Below are positions 16,956 through 25,122 of a stretch of 44,970 nucleotides of DNA, piece after piece. The stretch comes from Arthrobacter sp. H-02-3. Lineage in GTDB: Bacteria > Actinomycetota > Actinomycetes > Actinomycetales > Micrococcaceae. A program made the translations under genes and the position numbers. The first letter of the stretch is position 1, and each line of letters opens with the position of its first letter. The notes under the pieces were generated by a model. That model saw only the letters and a program-made list of their open reading frames with translations, was not told the DNA's origin and made no database searches. Where the stretch lies: positions 1 to 44,970 of the forward strand of contig NZ_PYUI01000030.1 in NCBI RefSeq assembly GCF_003097355.1, read 5' to 3'.

Positions 16956-17644
16956 GCCGTGCTGCTTTGGGCGACGGCCAGCAGGGATTCGACGCGCTCA
17001 AAGATTCGTGCGGCGAGTTCGGTGACGGGCAGACGGGCCGGAAGCACCAGATACGCCTCGGGCCGGGCGGCGGCCAGGTCCAGGAAAGCTGCCCGGATCT
17101 TGGCGTGGAATTCGTCGGCTTCGGACTCGAGGCGGTCTTCGGCGGCATCGCCGGCGGTGCGCCGCTGCCGGCCGACGGCGGGGTCGACATCGAGCAGTAC
17201 CGTGAGGTCCGGCTGCAGGCCCGACGTCGCCCAAGCGTTGATGTCCCGCACCGCCTCCGTCCCGAGGCCGCGCCCGGCACCCTGATAGGCGACCGAGGAG
17301 TCAATGTACCGGTCCGTGAGGACGATCTCGCCGCGTTCCAGGGCCGGCCGGATAACCTGGCTCGCATGGGCCGCCCGTGACGCCGCGAAAATCAGGGCCT
17401 CGGTATGGGCATTGATGTGGCCGTGCCCGTGATCCAGCACAAGGGAACGCAACTTCTCGCCGATCGGCGTGCCGCCCGGCTCCCGGGTCCGCAGCACCGT
17501 GAAGCCGCTCGATTCCAGGGCTTTGGCGAGTTCAGCCGCCTGGGTGGACTTGCCGGCGCCGTCTCCGCCTTCGAAGGCAATGAACAGTCCGGGCAACAGA
17601 CCGGGCAACTGTTGAGGGGACGCTCCGGGGCTCTGGGTAGTCAC
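16952..17644 (-). CDS. tmk: Thymidylate kinase
   Basis: This 230-residue cytosolic enzyme phosphorylates dTMP to dTDP in DNA precursor synthesis. The P-loop FEGGDGAGKST is at about residues 23-33, RTREPGGTPIGE follows, and the TDRYIDSSVAYQG motif binds the nucleotide. The start is GTG at 17644, giving a short Pro/Gln-rich N-terminal tail of about 20 residues before the fold. The ORF is first in an apparent operon with holB and the lipoprotein peptidase. It diverges from the PLP-enzyme gene at 17732; the 87-base gap must hold both promoters. Confidence 0.96.
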   Translation of the reverse strand: MTTQSPGASPQQLPGLLPGLFIAFEGGDGAGKSTQAAELAKALESSGFTVLRTREPGGTPIGEKLRSLVLDHGHGHINAHTEALIFAASRAAHASQVIRPALERGEIVLTDRYIDSSVAYQGAGRGLGTEAVRDINAWATSGLQPDLTVLLDVDPAVGRQRRTAGDAAEDRLESEADEFHAKIRAAFLDLAAARPEAYLVLPARLPVTELAARIFERVESLLAVAQSSTA

Positions 17645-17731
17645 GGTTCTAGACTACCGACAATCACCGACACCAGAGTCTGCGGCGTAACGGCTTGGGT
17701 GCCCTGACGGGCTCACACGTACCCTGTCTCC

Positions 17732-18928
17732 ATGAGTCTTTCTGAAGAACTGGCCGCAACGCTTTCGCCGGAATCCTTGGTCGTGGCAGCAGGGCGCCCG
17801 CCGCGCACCCGCGACGAACCGGTCAACCCGCCGCTGGTGCTGTCCTCCACGTACTTCGGCACCGGACCGCTGGGCGACGGCGACCGCGGCTACGGCCGCT
17901 ATTCCAACCCCACGTGGGATCCCTTCGAAGAGGCGCTGGGCCAGTTGGAAGGCGCAGACCTGCCGGGCCTGCTCTACGCCTCGGGACTCGCCGCCGTCAG
18001 CTCGGCCCTGTCTCTGGTGCCCGCCCAAGGCGTGCTCGTGATGCCGTCGCATAGCTATGCGGGCTCGGTCACCATGGCCACCGAACTGGCGGCCAAAGGC
18101 TTCCTCGAATTGAGGACGGTGGACATCGCCGACACCGACGCCGTCCTGGCCGCGCTCGCCCCGGCCGGCGGCCGTGCCGCCAGCATGCTGTGGCTGGAGA
18201 GCCCCACCAACCCCATGCTCGGCATCGCCGACATGCGGGCCCTGACAGCCGCGGCACACGAGGCCGGCGCGATCGTGGTCACGGACAACACCTTTTCCAC
18301 GCCGCTCGTGCAGCAGCCCCTCAGCCTGGGCTCCGACGTCGTGCTGCATTCGGTGACAAAGTACCTCTCCGGGCACTCCGACGTCGTGCTCGGCGCCCTC
18401 GTGACCTCCGACGCCGGTCTCCGCGCCGCGTTGCTGCACCACCGCACCATCCACGGCGGGATCGCCGGACCGTTTGAGGCATGGCTGGCCCTGCGCGGGC
18501 TCCGGACCCTTGCACTGCGGATCGAGCGATCGCAGGCCTCCGCGCAGATCCTGGCCGAGCGGCTGGCCGGTCATCCGCGGGTTGCCGCCATCCGTTTCCC
18601 CGGTCTGTCTTCGGACCCCGGCCACGAGCGTGCCAAGGCCCAGATGAAGGGATTCGGTTCCATCCTGTGTATCGAGGTGGCACCGGGACGTGGTCACGGG
18701 GGCAGCCTTAGCGGCGCGGAGGCGGCGGACCGCATGATCCGCGCCCTCCACCTTTGGCTTCCGGCCACGTCCCTGGGCGGGGTGGAGTCCCTGATCGAAC
18801 GCCGGCGCCGGCACACGGCCGAGCCGGAGAGCGTGCCGGACAATCTGGTCCGGATGAGCGTGGGAATTGAAAACGTGGAAGACCTTTGGGCCGATTTGGA
18901 GCAGGCGTTGGGGACGCTGGACGGCTAG
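17732..18928 (+). CDS. Cystathionine gamma-synthase-like PLP enzyme
   Basis: This 398-residue cytosolic enzyme belongs to the Cys/Met metabolism PLP family. The Schiff-base lysine is Lys210 in HSVTKYLSGHSD. GYGRYSNPTWDPFEEALGQLEG and WLESPTNPMLGI are typical of cystathionine gamma-synthase/lyase. It probably makes or breaks cystathionine in transsulfuration, but members also include methionine gamma-lyase and O-acetylhomoserine sulfhydrylase, which sequence motifs alone do not separate. The ATG at 17732 is used. It is followed nine bases later by the DUF2516 gene. Confidence 0.9.
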   Translation: MSLSEELAATLSPESLVVAAGRPPRTRDEPVNPPLVLSSTYFGTGPLGDGDRGYGRYSNPTWDPFEEALGQLEGADLPGLLYASGLAAVSSALSLVPAQGVLVMPSHSYAGSVTMATELAAKGFLELRTVDIADTDAVLAALAPAGGRAASMLWLESPTNPMLGIADMRALTAAAHEAGAIVVTDNTFSTPLVQQPLSLGSDVVLHSVTKYLSGHSDVVLGALVTSDAGLRAALLHHRTIHGGIAGPFEAWLALRGLRTLALRIERSQASAQILAERLAGHPRVAAIRFPGLSSDPGHERAKAQMKGFGSILCIEVAPGRGHGGSLSGAEAADRMIRALHLWLPATSLGGVESLIERRRRHTAEPESVPDNLVRMSVGIENVEDLWADLEQALGTLDG

Positions 18929-18937
18929 GCTGGGGGA

Positions 18938-19291
18938 GTGGACGGACGCTTACTCATTTTCTATGTCGAATCCGGGATCTACCTGGTCCTGGCGATCGTG
19001 GCCTTTGCCTTGGAGGCATGGGCGTTTTTCGACTGCCTCCGGCACAAGGCCAACGCGTTCGAGGCCGTATCGAAGCGGACCAAGACCTTCTGGCTAGCCT
19101 TGACCGGCGGCGCCTTCGCCGTGGGCCTCTTCTCCCTGCTCGCGCAGCTGGGAAGCGGCGGCGGAGCCAGCTCGCTCGGCATTTTCGGGCTTGCCGCCGT
19201 GACAGCGGCGTCCGTCTATCTCGCCGACGTTCGCCCCGCGGTCAAGGACGCCGGCCGCGGCCGCAACATGGGACCCTACGGCCCCTGGTAG
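18938..19291 (+). CDS. DUF2516 family membrane protein
   Basis: This 117-residue protein has three hydrophobic segments, at about residues 6-30, 49-70 and 77-97. FALEAWAFFDCLRHKANAF and FWLALTGGAFAVGL match DUF2516, an actinobacterial family of unknown role. The GTG at 18938 begins nine bases after the PLP enzyme stop, with a G-rich run directly upstream. The C-terminus ends in GRGRNMGPYGPW, a Gly/Pro-rich tail. It may be co-transcribed with the PLP enzyme gene. Confidence 0.85.
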   Translation: MDGRLLIFYVESGIYLVLAIVAFALEAWAFFDCLRHKANAFEAVSKRTKTFWLALTGGAFAVGLFSLLAQLGSGGGASSLGIFGLAAVTAASVYLADVRPAVKDAGRGRNMGPYGPW

Positions 19292-19293
19292 TC

Positions 19294-19407
19294 CCCGCCG
19301 GCCCCCTAAGCTCGCAAGCTCGCTGAGGGAACCCTGCCGGCGTGGGCCCACCCGCCGGCCCCCTAAGCTCGCAAGCTCGCTGAGGGAACCCTACCGGCGT
19401 GGGCCCA
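19294..19407. repeat. Tandem 57-bp repeat, two copies
   Basis: Two adjacent copies of a 57-base unit (19294-19350 and 19351-19407) differ at one position near the middle (G versus A). Each unit holds an imperfect hairpin, CCCTAAGC...GCTGAGGG, around TCGCAAGCTC, so the block is a pair of REP-like palindromic elements. It lies between convergent genes and may assist termination. Confidence 0.85.
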
Positions 19408-19421
19408 CCCGCCGCACCAGG

Positions 19422-20270
19422 CTAATTCCTTGGCGCCACAGCGTCCCAGCCCACTGTGACTTCGCCCAGCCGCCACCGCGACGGGCCGTCTTGGACGGGC
19501 CAGCCGGCGTCGAGCAGTGCGCGGCACATCGCTGACCAGCGCTGGCGGTTGCCGAAGGACGCCAAGGGCGCCGCCTCCAGCCAGGCCTTATCCATCGCCT
19601 GAAGGTAGGCGTGGATCTTTTCGCCGGGCACGTTGCGGTGGATCAGGGCCTTCGGCAGCCGTTCGGCGACGTCGGAGGGCAGCGCGAAGGCGCCAAACCG
19701 CATGGACACGCTCAGGCTCAGCGGGCGCTCGGCGTCGAGCGCCACCCAGGCGGCGCGCCGCCCGATTTCATCGCACGTGCCGTCGACGAACAGCCCGCCC
19801 GGGGCGAGGCGGTCCTGCACGAGCCGCCAGATGCCCGGCACGTCGGCTTCCTCGTACTGCCGAAGCACGTTGAAGGCCCGCACCAGCACAGGATCTCCGG
19901 CCACAGGCAGCTCAAAGCCGCCCAGCTGGAAACTCAGGCCGGGCCGTTCCAGTGCCTGGGCCTGCCGCACCCGTTCCGGTTCGATCTCGATCCCCACCAC
20001 CCGCACGTCCGCGCGGACCGTGGAGAGTCGGTCAAAGAGTTCGACGGCGGTTGCCGGCGAGGCGCCATAGCCGAGGTCGACGGCGAGGGGATCGGCCGCG
20101 GCTCGCAGCCGCCAGGCCTGCGGGCCGGTCAGCCAGCGGTCCACGCGGCGCATCCGGTTGGGGTTCGTGGTTCCGCGGGTCACGTTGCCCACCGGCCGGG
20201 CGCCGCGGACACCGCTTTTCGTCCCGCCCTGGTTCCTGGGGGCCAGCACCCGTTCAGCTTTCTGCACCAC
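19422..20270 (-). CDS. Class I SAM-dependent methyltransferase
   Basis: This 282-residue cytosolic protein has a SAM-binding motif VDLGYGASPATAVELF at about residues 64-79, then VVGIEIEPERVRQAQA (motif II) and FNVLRQYEEADV. The C-terminal part contains KIHAYLQAMDKAWLEAAP. The N-terminal region is basic and rich in Arg/Gly. The substrate is unknown. It is an orphan gene between the repeat block and gpmA, transcribed divergently from gpmA. The start at 20270 (GTG) is the upstream-most candidate and I see no strong ribosome binding site. A later start would be possible, since the first 20 residues look weakly conserved. Confidence 0.8.
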   Translation of the reverse strand: MVQKAERVLAPRNQGGTKSGVRGARPVGNVTRGTTNPNRMRRVDRWLTGPQAWRLRAAADPLAVDLGYGASPATAVELFDRLSTVRADVRVVGIEIEPERVRQAQALERPGLSFQLGGFELPVAGDPVLVRAFNVLRQYEEADVPGIWRLVQDRLAPGGLFVDGTCDEIGRRAAWVALDAERPLSLSVSMRFGAFALPSDVAERLPKALIHRNVPGEKIHAYLQAMDKAWLEAAPLASFGNRQRWSAMCRALLDAGWPVQDGPSRWRLGEVTVGWDAVAPRN

Positions 20271-20384
20271 AGCCCCAGCCTATCGTCCAAGCTTCCACCA
20301 CCGCGGGGTCACCCCGCGTCGCTGTGAAACGCAGGCGGTGTAACGCTCTGCGCCGCCCGCGGGGGCTCGGCTAGGATGAAAACC

Positions 20385-21131
20385 ATGACCTACAAGCTGA
20401 TTCTGCTGCGCCACGGCCACAGCGAATGGAACGCCAAGAACCTGTTCACCGGCTGGGTGGACGTTGACCTGAACGATCAGGGCCGCGCCGAAGCGGTTCG
20501 CGGCGGCGAGCTCCTCGTGGAGAACAATATCCTCCCCGACATCCTCTACACCTCAAGGCTGAAGCGGGCCATCAACACGGCGAACCTGGCGCTTGAGAAG
20601 GCCGACCGCGGCTGGATCGACGTCAAGCGTGACTGGCGCCTGAACGAGCGCCACTACGGTGCGCTGCAGGGTAAGGACAAGGCCCAGACCCTCGCCGAGT
20701 ACGGCGAGGACCAGTTCATGACCTGGCGCCGTTCCTACGACACCCCGCCGCCGCCCCTGGCCGACGACTCCGAGTTCTCCCAGGTGGGGGATCCGCGCTA
20801 CAAGGACCTCGGCGACGCCGTCCCGCGCACCGAATGCCTCAAGGACGTCCTGATCCGGCTGCTGCCGTACTGGGAATCGGACATCAAAGCCGACCTCAAG
20901 GCGGGCAAGACCGTCCTGGTCACGGCCCACGGCAACTCGCTCCGGGCCCTAGTGAAGCACCTTGACGGCATCAGCGACGAAGACATCGCCGGCCTGAACA
21001 TCCCCACCGGCATCCCGCTGGTCTACGAACTGGATGAGAACTTCAAGCCGCTGAACCCGGGCGGCACCTACCTTGACCCCGAGGCCGCCGCCGAGTCCAT
21101 CAAGGCCGTCGCCAACCAGGGCAAGAAGTAA
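20385..21131 (+). CDS. gpmA: 2,3-bisphosphoglycerate-dependent phosphoglycerate mutase
   Basis: This 248-residue glycolytic enzyme interconverts 3- and 2-phosphoglycerate. The start ATG at 20385 follows AGGA; the ATG at 20376 would add three residues and lacks spacing. The catalytic His10 lies in LLRHGHSEWN, followed by the Glu in NERHYGALQG and the second His in VTAHGNSLRALVKH. Length equals the family norm. In mycobacteria gpm1 lies near senX3-regX3, and here phoU, senX3 and regX3 follow, which keeps the same neighbourhood. A bidirectional terminator at 21211-21251 separates it from phoU. Confidence 0.97.
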   Translation: MTYKLILLRHGHSEWNAKNLFTGWVDVDLNDQGRAEAVRGGELLVENNILPDILYTSRLKRAINTANLALEKADRGWIDVKRDWRLNERHYGALQGKDKAQTLAEYGEDQFMTWRRSYDTPPPPLADDSEFSQVGDPRYKDLGDAVPRTECLKDVLIRLLPYWESDIKADLKAGKTVLVTAHGNSLRALVKHLDGISDEDIAGLNIPTGIPLVYELDENFKPLNPGGTYLDPEAAAESIKAVANQGKK

Positions 21132-21210
21132 GTAGTTCCCGCCCTGCGCCAAGCGCAAACCTATGCGCAAAGCCCAGCACGGAGCGACGCGCAAGAGCTT
21201 AAAGAACAAA

Positions 21211-21251
21211 CGACGGCGTCCGGTCACCCCCAAGGTGACCGGACGCCGTCG
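21211..21251. terminator. Bidirectional terminator between gpmA and phoU
   Basis: A perfect 18-bp stem (21211-21228 with 21234-21251) surrounds a CCCAA loop. It is flanked on the left by an A-rich run and on the right by TTGTAT, so it can act for either strand. Confidence 0.85.
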
Positions 21252-21285
21252 TTGTATCTGCGTTGTGTCTGCGGGAAAGCCGCCG

Positions 21286-21948
21286 TCAGATGTGTTCGAT
21301 GGTGTTCGGCTGCCACGCACCGGTGACCAGGTAGGTCACCTTCTGGGCTACGGAGACGCCGTGGTCGGCGAAGCGCTCAAAGTAGCGGCTGGCCAGGGCA
21401 ACGTCGACCGTGGTGGCCGGGGACTCCTGCCAGTCGCTGCGCGCGATCGCCTTGAAAACGCTCAGGTGAAGGTCGTTGACAACACCGTTGGCCTTCATGA
21501 TTTCCCGGGCAACGCCGAGGTCACGGGTTGCCAGCAGTTCGGTGAGCTTCTGGGCGATCAGCAGATCCTGTTCGGCGAAGCTCTTGAAGGTCTCCCTCAA
21601 CTGCTCCGGGACTACGGTTGCGGGGTAGCGCAGTCGCGCCAGCTGGGCCAGGTGGCGGGCGAGATCGCCCATGCGTTCCAGCGAAGCGCTCATCCGGAGC
21701 GAACCGACGAGCATGCGCAGGTCGCTCGCCACCGGGCCTTGGAGGGCCAGGATGTCAATGGCGTGTTCGTCGAGACTGTTTTGCAGGAAGTCGATCCGGG
21801 CATCGGCGGCAATCACGTCCTCGGCGAGGTCGATGTCGGCGCCCTGGAAAGCCGTCGTGGCCTTGCCGATGGCCTCGGTGACCAGCGTTGAGATCTCGAC
21901 GAGCTGCTCCCTTACCTGGGCGAGCTCCTCCTGAAAAACCTTACGCAC
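21286..21948 (-). CDS. phoU: Phosphate signalling regulator PhoU
   Basis: This 220-residue cytosolic helical protein has two three-helix bundles, in which DLAEDVIAADARIDFLQNSLDEHAIDI and FADHGVSVAQKVTYLVTG are typical PhoU segments. PhoU links the Pst phosphate transporter to the SenX3/RegX3 kinase pair and keeps it off when phosphate is high. The start is GTG at 21948, with AGGA six bases upstream. It diverges from senX3 across a 198-base gap carrying the PHO-box-like heptamers. Confidence 0.95.
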   Translation of the reverse strand: MRKVFQEELAQVREQLVEISTLVTEAIGKATTAFQGADIDLAEDVIAADARIDFLQNSLDEHAIDILALQGPVASDLRMLVGSLRMSASLERMGDLARHLAQLARLRYPATVVPEQLRETFKSFAEQDLLIAQKLTELLATRDLGVAREIMKANGVVNDLHLSVFKAIARSDWQESPATTVDVALASRYFERFADHGVSVAQKVTYLVTGAWQPNTIEHI

Positions 21949-22046
21949 GTGTGCGTCCTTTCCTCGGAAATATTGCCTGCAATTGAAGTGGCGGGCCTAT
22001 TTCGGTTCGCCTACCGGCGCTCCAACTGTCAACTCTTTCAGTGTCT

Positions 22047-22086
22047 GGTGAACTGTTACGCCCCAATAGGTGAACGTTAGCTGAAC
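22047..22086. promoter_or_regulatory. Phased PHO-box-like heptamers, likely RegX3 site
   Basis: Three heptamers lie at 22047-22053 (GGTGAAC), 22069-22075 (GGTGAAC) and 22080-22086 (GCTGAAC). Their starts fall on an 11-base grid (offsets 22 and 11). On the other strand they read GTTCACC-like, the form of the PHO box bound by actinobacterial PhoP/RegX3. The place, between phoU and senX3, fits autoregulation. Binding is inferred. Confidence 0.65.
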
Positions 22087-22146
22087 CGGCGCCGGAATCG
22101 CAGGAGATTTCGGTTTCGTCCGCTTGGCAGAGCATAAGCTGGAGCC

Positions 22147-23388
22147 GTGGATCCAATGCTCATCGGCGTGATCGCCGGCCTGATCGGCCTCTCGTTTGGC
22201 ATGTTCGGCGTACTCGCATTCCGGGTCAGTGAGCAGCAGCGGCACATCGTCGACGTCGACGTCGAGGAACCCTCGCTGCCCGAGGGCGCCGCGGAGGTGC
22301 TCGCCGTCCTCGGCCGCGCGTTCGTGGTGGTCGATGCGATCGACGGCGTGGTCCGAGCCAGCCCTGCCGCCTATGCCTACGGCCTGGTCCGCGGGCACAC
22401 CGTGGTGCACCAGCCGCTGCTGGAAATGACCGCCAAGGTGCGCCGTGACGGGGTCATCCTGGAAAAGCAGTTGGAGCTGCCACGCGGCCCGCTCGGCCAG
22501 GGCACGATCGTTGTGCAGGTCCGGGCCGCCGTGATCGCAGAGGAATATATCCTCCTGCTCGCCGATGACCGCACGGAGTTCACCCGCACCGAAGAAGTCC
22601 GCAACGACTTTGTCGCCAACGTCTCCCATGAGCTGAAAACGCCGGTCGGGGCGATCTCGCTCCTGGCGGAGGCCCTCGAATCGTCCGCTGACGACCCCGA
22701 AGCCGTCAAACGGTTTGCCAAGCGCATGCACAAGGAATCGACACGGCTCGCTGCCCTGGTCCAGGACATCATCGAGCTTTCCCGGCTGCAGGGCGCCAAT
22801 GTCGCGCAGCAGGGCCGCCCCGTGGACATCAACACGGTGGTCAGCGAGGCCGTGGACCGCTCCCAGCTGCCCGCCGAGAGCAAGAACATCCAACTGGTGG
22901 TTGGCGGCCACGCCAATGCCATGGTCTACGGCGACCAGGACCTCCTCGTCACTGCGCTGCGGAACCTGATCGACAACGCCATCCGCTACTCGCCGGAGAA
23001 CACCAAGGTGGGCATCGGCATCCGCTCCAAGGACGGCCTCGTGGCTGTCTCGGTGACGGACCAAGGTGAGGGGCTCAGCCCCGAGGACCAGGAGCGTGTC
23101 TTCGAACGCTTCTACCGGGTGGATGCCGCCCGCTCGCGGCAGACCGGAGGCACGGGGCTGGGCCTGAGCATCGTCAAGCACGTCATTTCCAACCACGGCG
23201 GTGAGGTCACCCTGTGGTCCCAGCTTGGCAAGGGTTCCACCTTCACCATTCGACTTCCCGAGATGGAAGGCCAGGACGACGCCGACGGCGCCGGGGCCGG
23301 CAAAGCCGCCGCCCACCCTTCCAGCCAGGACCCCAGACCGCAACGACGTGACGCCGCCGGCGTCCATGAGCAAGGAGCTAGCGCTTGA
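22147..23388 (+). CDS. senX3: Sensor histidine kinase SenX3
   Basis: This 413-residue membrane-bound sensor senses phosphate through PhoU/Pst. One transmembrane segment spans about residues 4-26. It is followed by a PAS-like stretch, the dimerisation domain with His161 in NVSHELKTP, and the ATPase domain with ALRNLIDNAIRYSP (N box) and VTDQGEGLSPEDQ and GGTGLGLSIVKH (G boxes). The start is GTG at 22147. Its stop overlaps the start of regX3 by four bases (TTGA), so translation of the pair is coupled. The last 50 residues (GAGAGKAAAHPSSQDPRPQ) are low complexity. Confidence 0.96.
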   Translation: MDPMLIGVIAGLIGLSFGMFGVLAFRVSEQQRHIVDVDVEEPSLPEGAAEVLAVLGRAFVVVDAIDGVVRASPAAYAYGLVRGHTVVHQPLLEMTAKVRRDGVILEKQLELPRGPLGQGTIVVQVRAAVIAEEYILLLADDRTEFTRTEEVRNDFVANVSHELKTPVGAISLLAEALESSADDPEAVKRFAKRMHKESTRLAALVQDIIELSRLQGANVAQQGRPVDINTVVSEAVDRSQLPAESKNIQLVVGGHANAMVYGDQDLLVTALRNLIDNAIRYSPENTKVGIGIRSKDGLVAVSVTDQGEGLSPEDQERVFERFYRVDAARSRQTGGTGLGLSIVKHVISNHGGEVTLWSQLGKGSTFTIRLPEMEGQDDADGAGAGKAAAHPSSQDPRPQRRDAAGVHEQGASA

Positions 23389-24065
23389 GCAGGATTCTTA
23401 TTGTTGAGGACGAGGAGTCCTTCAGCGACCCCCTGTCCTATCTGTTGGGCAAGGAAGGGTTCGAGGTGGAGGTGGTGGACAACGGACTGGACGCCATCAC
23501 GGAATTCGACCGCAACGGCGCCGACCTCGTCCTCCTGGACCTGCAGCTGCCTGGCCAGTCGGGCACCGAAGTCTGCCGCCAACTCCGGCAGCGCTCCAGC
23601 GTCCCCGTGATCATGCTGACGGCCAAGGACTCGGAAATCGACAAGGTGGTGGGCCTGGAGCTGGGCGCCGATGATTACGTCACCAAGCCCTACTCCTCAC
23701 GGGAGCTCGTGGCCCGCGTCCGCGCCGTCCTGCGGCGCCAGAGCGAGCCTGAGGAACTCGTCTCCAGTACGGTGCAGGCCGGTCCCGTCCGGATGGACAT
23801 CGAACGGCACGTCGTGAGCGTCGGCGGCGAGCAGATCGCACTGCCCCTCAAGGAATTCGAGCTGCTGGAAATGTTGCTGCGGAACTCCGGCCGGGTCCTG
23901 ACCCGCGGCCAGCTGATCGACAGGGTCTGGGGCTCCGACTATGTGGGAGACACCAAAACCCTCGACGTCCACGTCAAACGGCTGCGCAGCAAGATTGAGC
24001 CGGATGCCTCGGCGCCGCGATACCTGATCACCGTCCGCGGGCTGGGTTACAAGTTCGAGCCGTAG
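23385..24065 (+). CDS. regX3: Response regulator RegX3
   Basis: This 226-residue OmpR-family DNA-binding regulator is the partner of SenX3. The receiver domain has Asp52 as the phosphoacceptor (LLDLQLPG) and Lys101 (VTKPYSS). The C-terminal winged helix includes LPLKEFELLEMLLRNSGRVLTRGQLIDRVWG and DVHVKRLRSKIE. The start is TTG at 23385, inside the overlap with senX3. It controls phosphate genes and probably its own operon through the heptamers at 22047-22086. A terminator follows at 24131-24170. Confidence 0.96.
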   Translation: MSRILIVEDEESFSDPLSYLLGKEGFEVEVVDNGLDAITEFDRNGADLVLLDLQLPGQSGTEVCRQLRQRSSVPVIMLTAKDSEIDKVVGLELGADDYVTKPYSSRELVARVRAVLRRQSEPEELVSSTVQAGPVRMDIERHVVSVGGEQIALPLKEFELLEMLLRNSGRVLTRGQLIDRVWGSDYVGDTKTLDVHVKRLRSKIEPDASAPRYLITVRGLGYKFEP

Positions 24066-24130
24066 GGATGGGAGACGCCGCCCTGGACGAGTGGCCGGGG
24101 CAGCCCGGAGTCCAGGGAATGTAAATGGCA

Positions 24131-24170
24131 TGCAAAAGGAGGGGCACCCGTGGGTGCCCCTCCTTTTGCA
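24131..24170. terminator. Terminator after regX3
   Basis: A perfect 19-bp inverted repeat (24131-24149 with 24152-24170) has a two-base centre, A-rich on the left arm and T-rich on the right arm. It can end both regX3 and the convergent lipoprotein gene. Confidence 0.85.
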
Positions 24171-24227
24171 ATACTTTGGCAGTCCGTCCAGCCGCGAAGG
24201 CTGCCGGGCCGGCTTAGTGGTCGGGGG

Positions 24228-24812
24228 CTAGTGGCCCGCGGTGCTGCTCGGCGTCGGTGTGGCCGTTTCGGTGGACGTTGCCGTGCTGCTGGAAGTCGCC
24301 GTGCTGCTGGGGGTCGGCTCCGACGTCGGCAGGTACGTCTTGTAGTCCACGATCGTGCCGTCCAGAACCGGAACCTTGAACTTGGCGTCCATGTTGGTGC
24401 CGCTCTCGGAGATCGTGACCTCGGTCATCGCGCCGGGCTTGGCGCCGGCGGGGGTCAGGAGCACCGCGGCGGTGGAGTCGTTGAGCATGGTGTGGGAGTT
24501 CTGCTTCACCGGGACCTCGGCCTGTGACCCTTCCGCGCCCTTGATGGTCAGCACCACGTCCTTGGAGGAGGTGTTGTACACGGCGCCGATCACGCGGCCC
24601 GGCTTGTCCTGGCCGTCGGCAACGATGATGAAGTTGCGCAGCTGCAGCGGGCCGAGATCAGTGCGGGTTCCGTCCGACGCCGAGTACTGCTCCGAGGTCT
24701 GCTGGGGGTTGATGTAGCTGCAGCCAGTCAGGGACAGCAGCCCGATGCCAAGTGCAGCCGTTGCCATTGCCAGCTTGCCGCGCTGGCCCCGGTTCATCGC
24801 AGTGAAACGCAC
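24228..24812 (-). CDS. LpqE-like lipoprotein adjacent to carD
   Basis: This 194-residue exported lipoprotein has a signal peptide ending in LLSLTGC (lipobox). Next comes a beta-rich domain (RNFIIVADGQDKPGRVIGAVYN, VTISESGTNMDAKF), then a Ser/Thr/Pro tail of about 35 residues (PTSEPTPSSTATSS). The GTG at 24812 is favoured because AAGGAG lies eight bases upstream; an ATG at 24797 also exists. The domain and position resemble mycobacterial LpqE, which is the divergent neighbour of carD in Mycobacterium tuberculosis (an analogy, not a database result). Function unknown; the tail probably spans the cell wall. Confidence 0.75.
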   Translation of the reverse strand: MRFTAMNRGQRGKLAMATAALGIGLLSLTGCSYINPQQTSEQYSASDGTRTDLGPLQLRNFIIVADGQDKPGRVIGAVYNTSSKDVVLTIKGAEGSQAEVPVKQNSHTMLNDSTAAVLLTPAGAKPGAMTEVTISESGTNMDAKFKVPVLDGTIVDYKTYLPTSEPTPSSTATSSSTATSTETATPTPSSTAGH

Positions 24813-25122
24813 GTCACGCACTCCTTGAGAGTCTTGAAACATTATTCAGCCATAGCCTAGCCGCAATCGGCCTCAAACAAGGATTCGGCGCCTACACATA
24901 AGCGCGCGGACGGGTGCGTCCGGGCAGCCGCGGCCCGTTCCACGGGAGTCCGAAACCTCTTGGCAGTTAGCGTCGAAGGCACTATTATCTGCATCCGTCA
25001 AGGGGTTTGAGGGGGTGGATTAAGGCCATTTTCCCCGGATTCATGCGGTTCCCGGCACCTTTAGATGCCAGTTGTATGCCTTAATCGTGATAAACTGGTC
25101 TGCGGGAAAGGGGAATGTCCAC
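24813..25122. promoter_or_regulatory. Divergent promoter region lpqE-like / carD
   Basis: About 310 bases hold no gene. It must carry the promoters of both flanking genes. A possible -10 hexamer TAAACT lies at 25091-25096, but I see no clear -35 at the right distance. A GAAAGGGG ribosome binding site precedes carD. Confidence 0.4.

Noticed and set aside
17654..18814. 386-residue minus-strand frame over the PLP enzyme
   Set aside because: Antisense shadow; composition unlike a protein of this organism.
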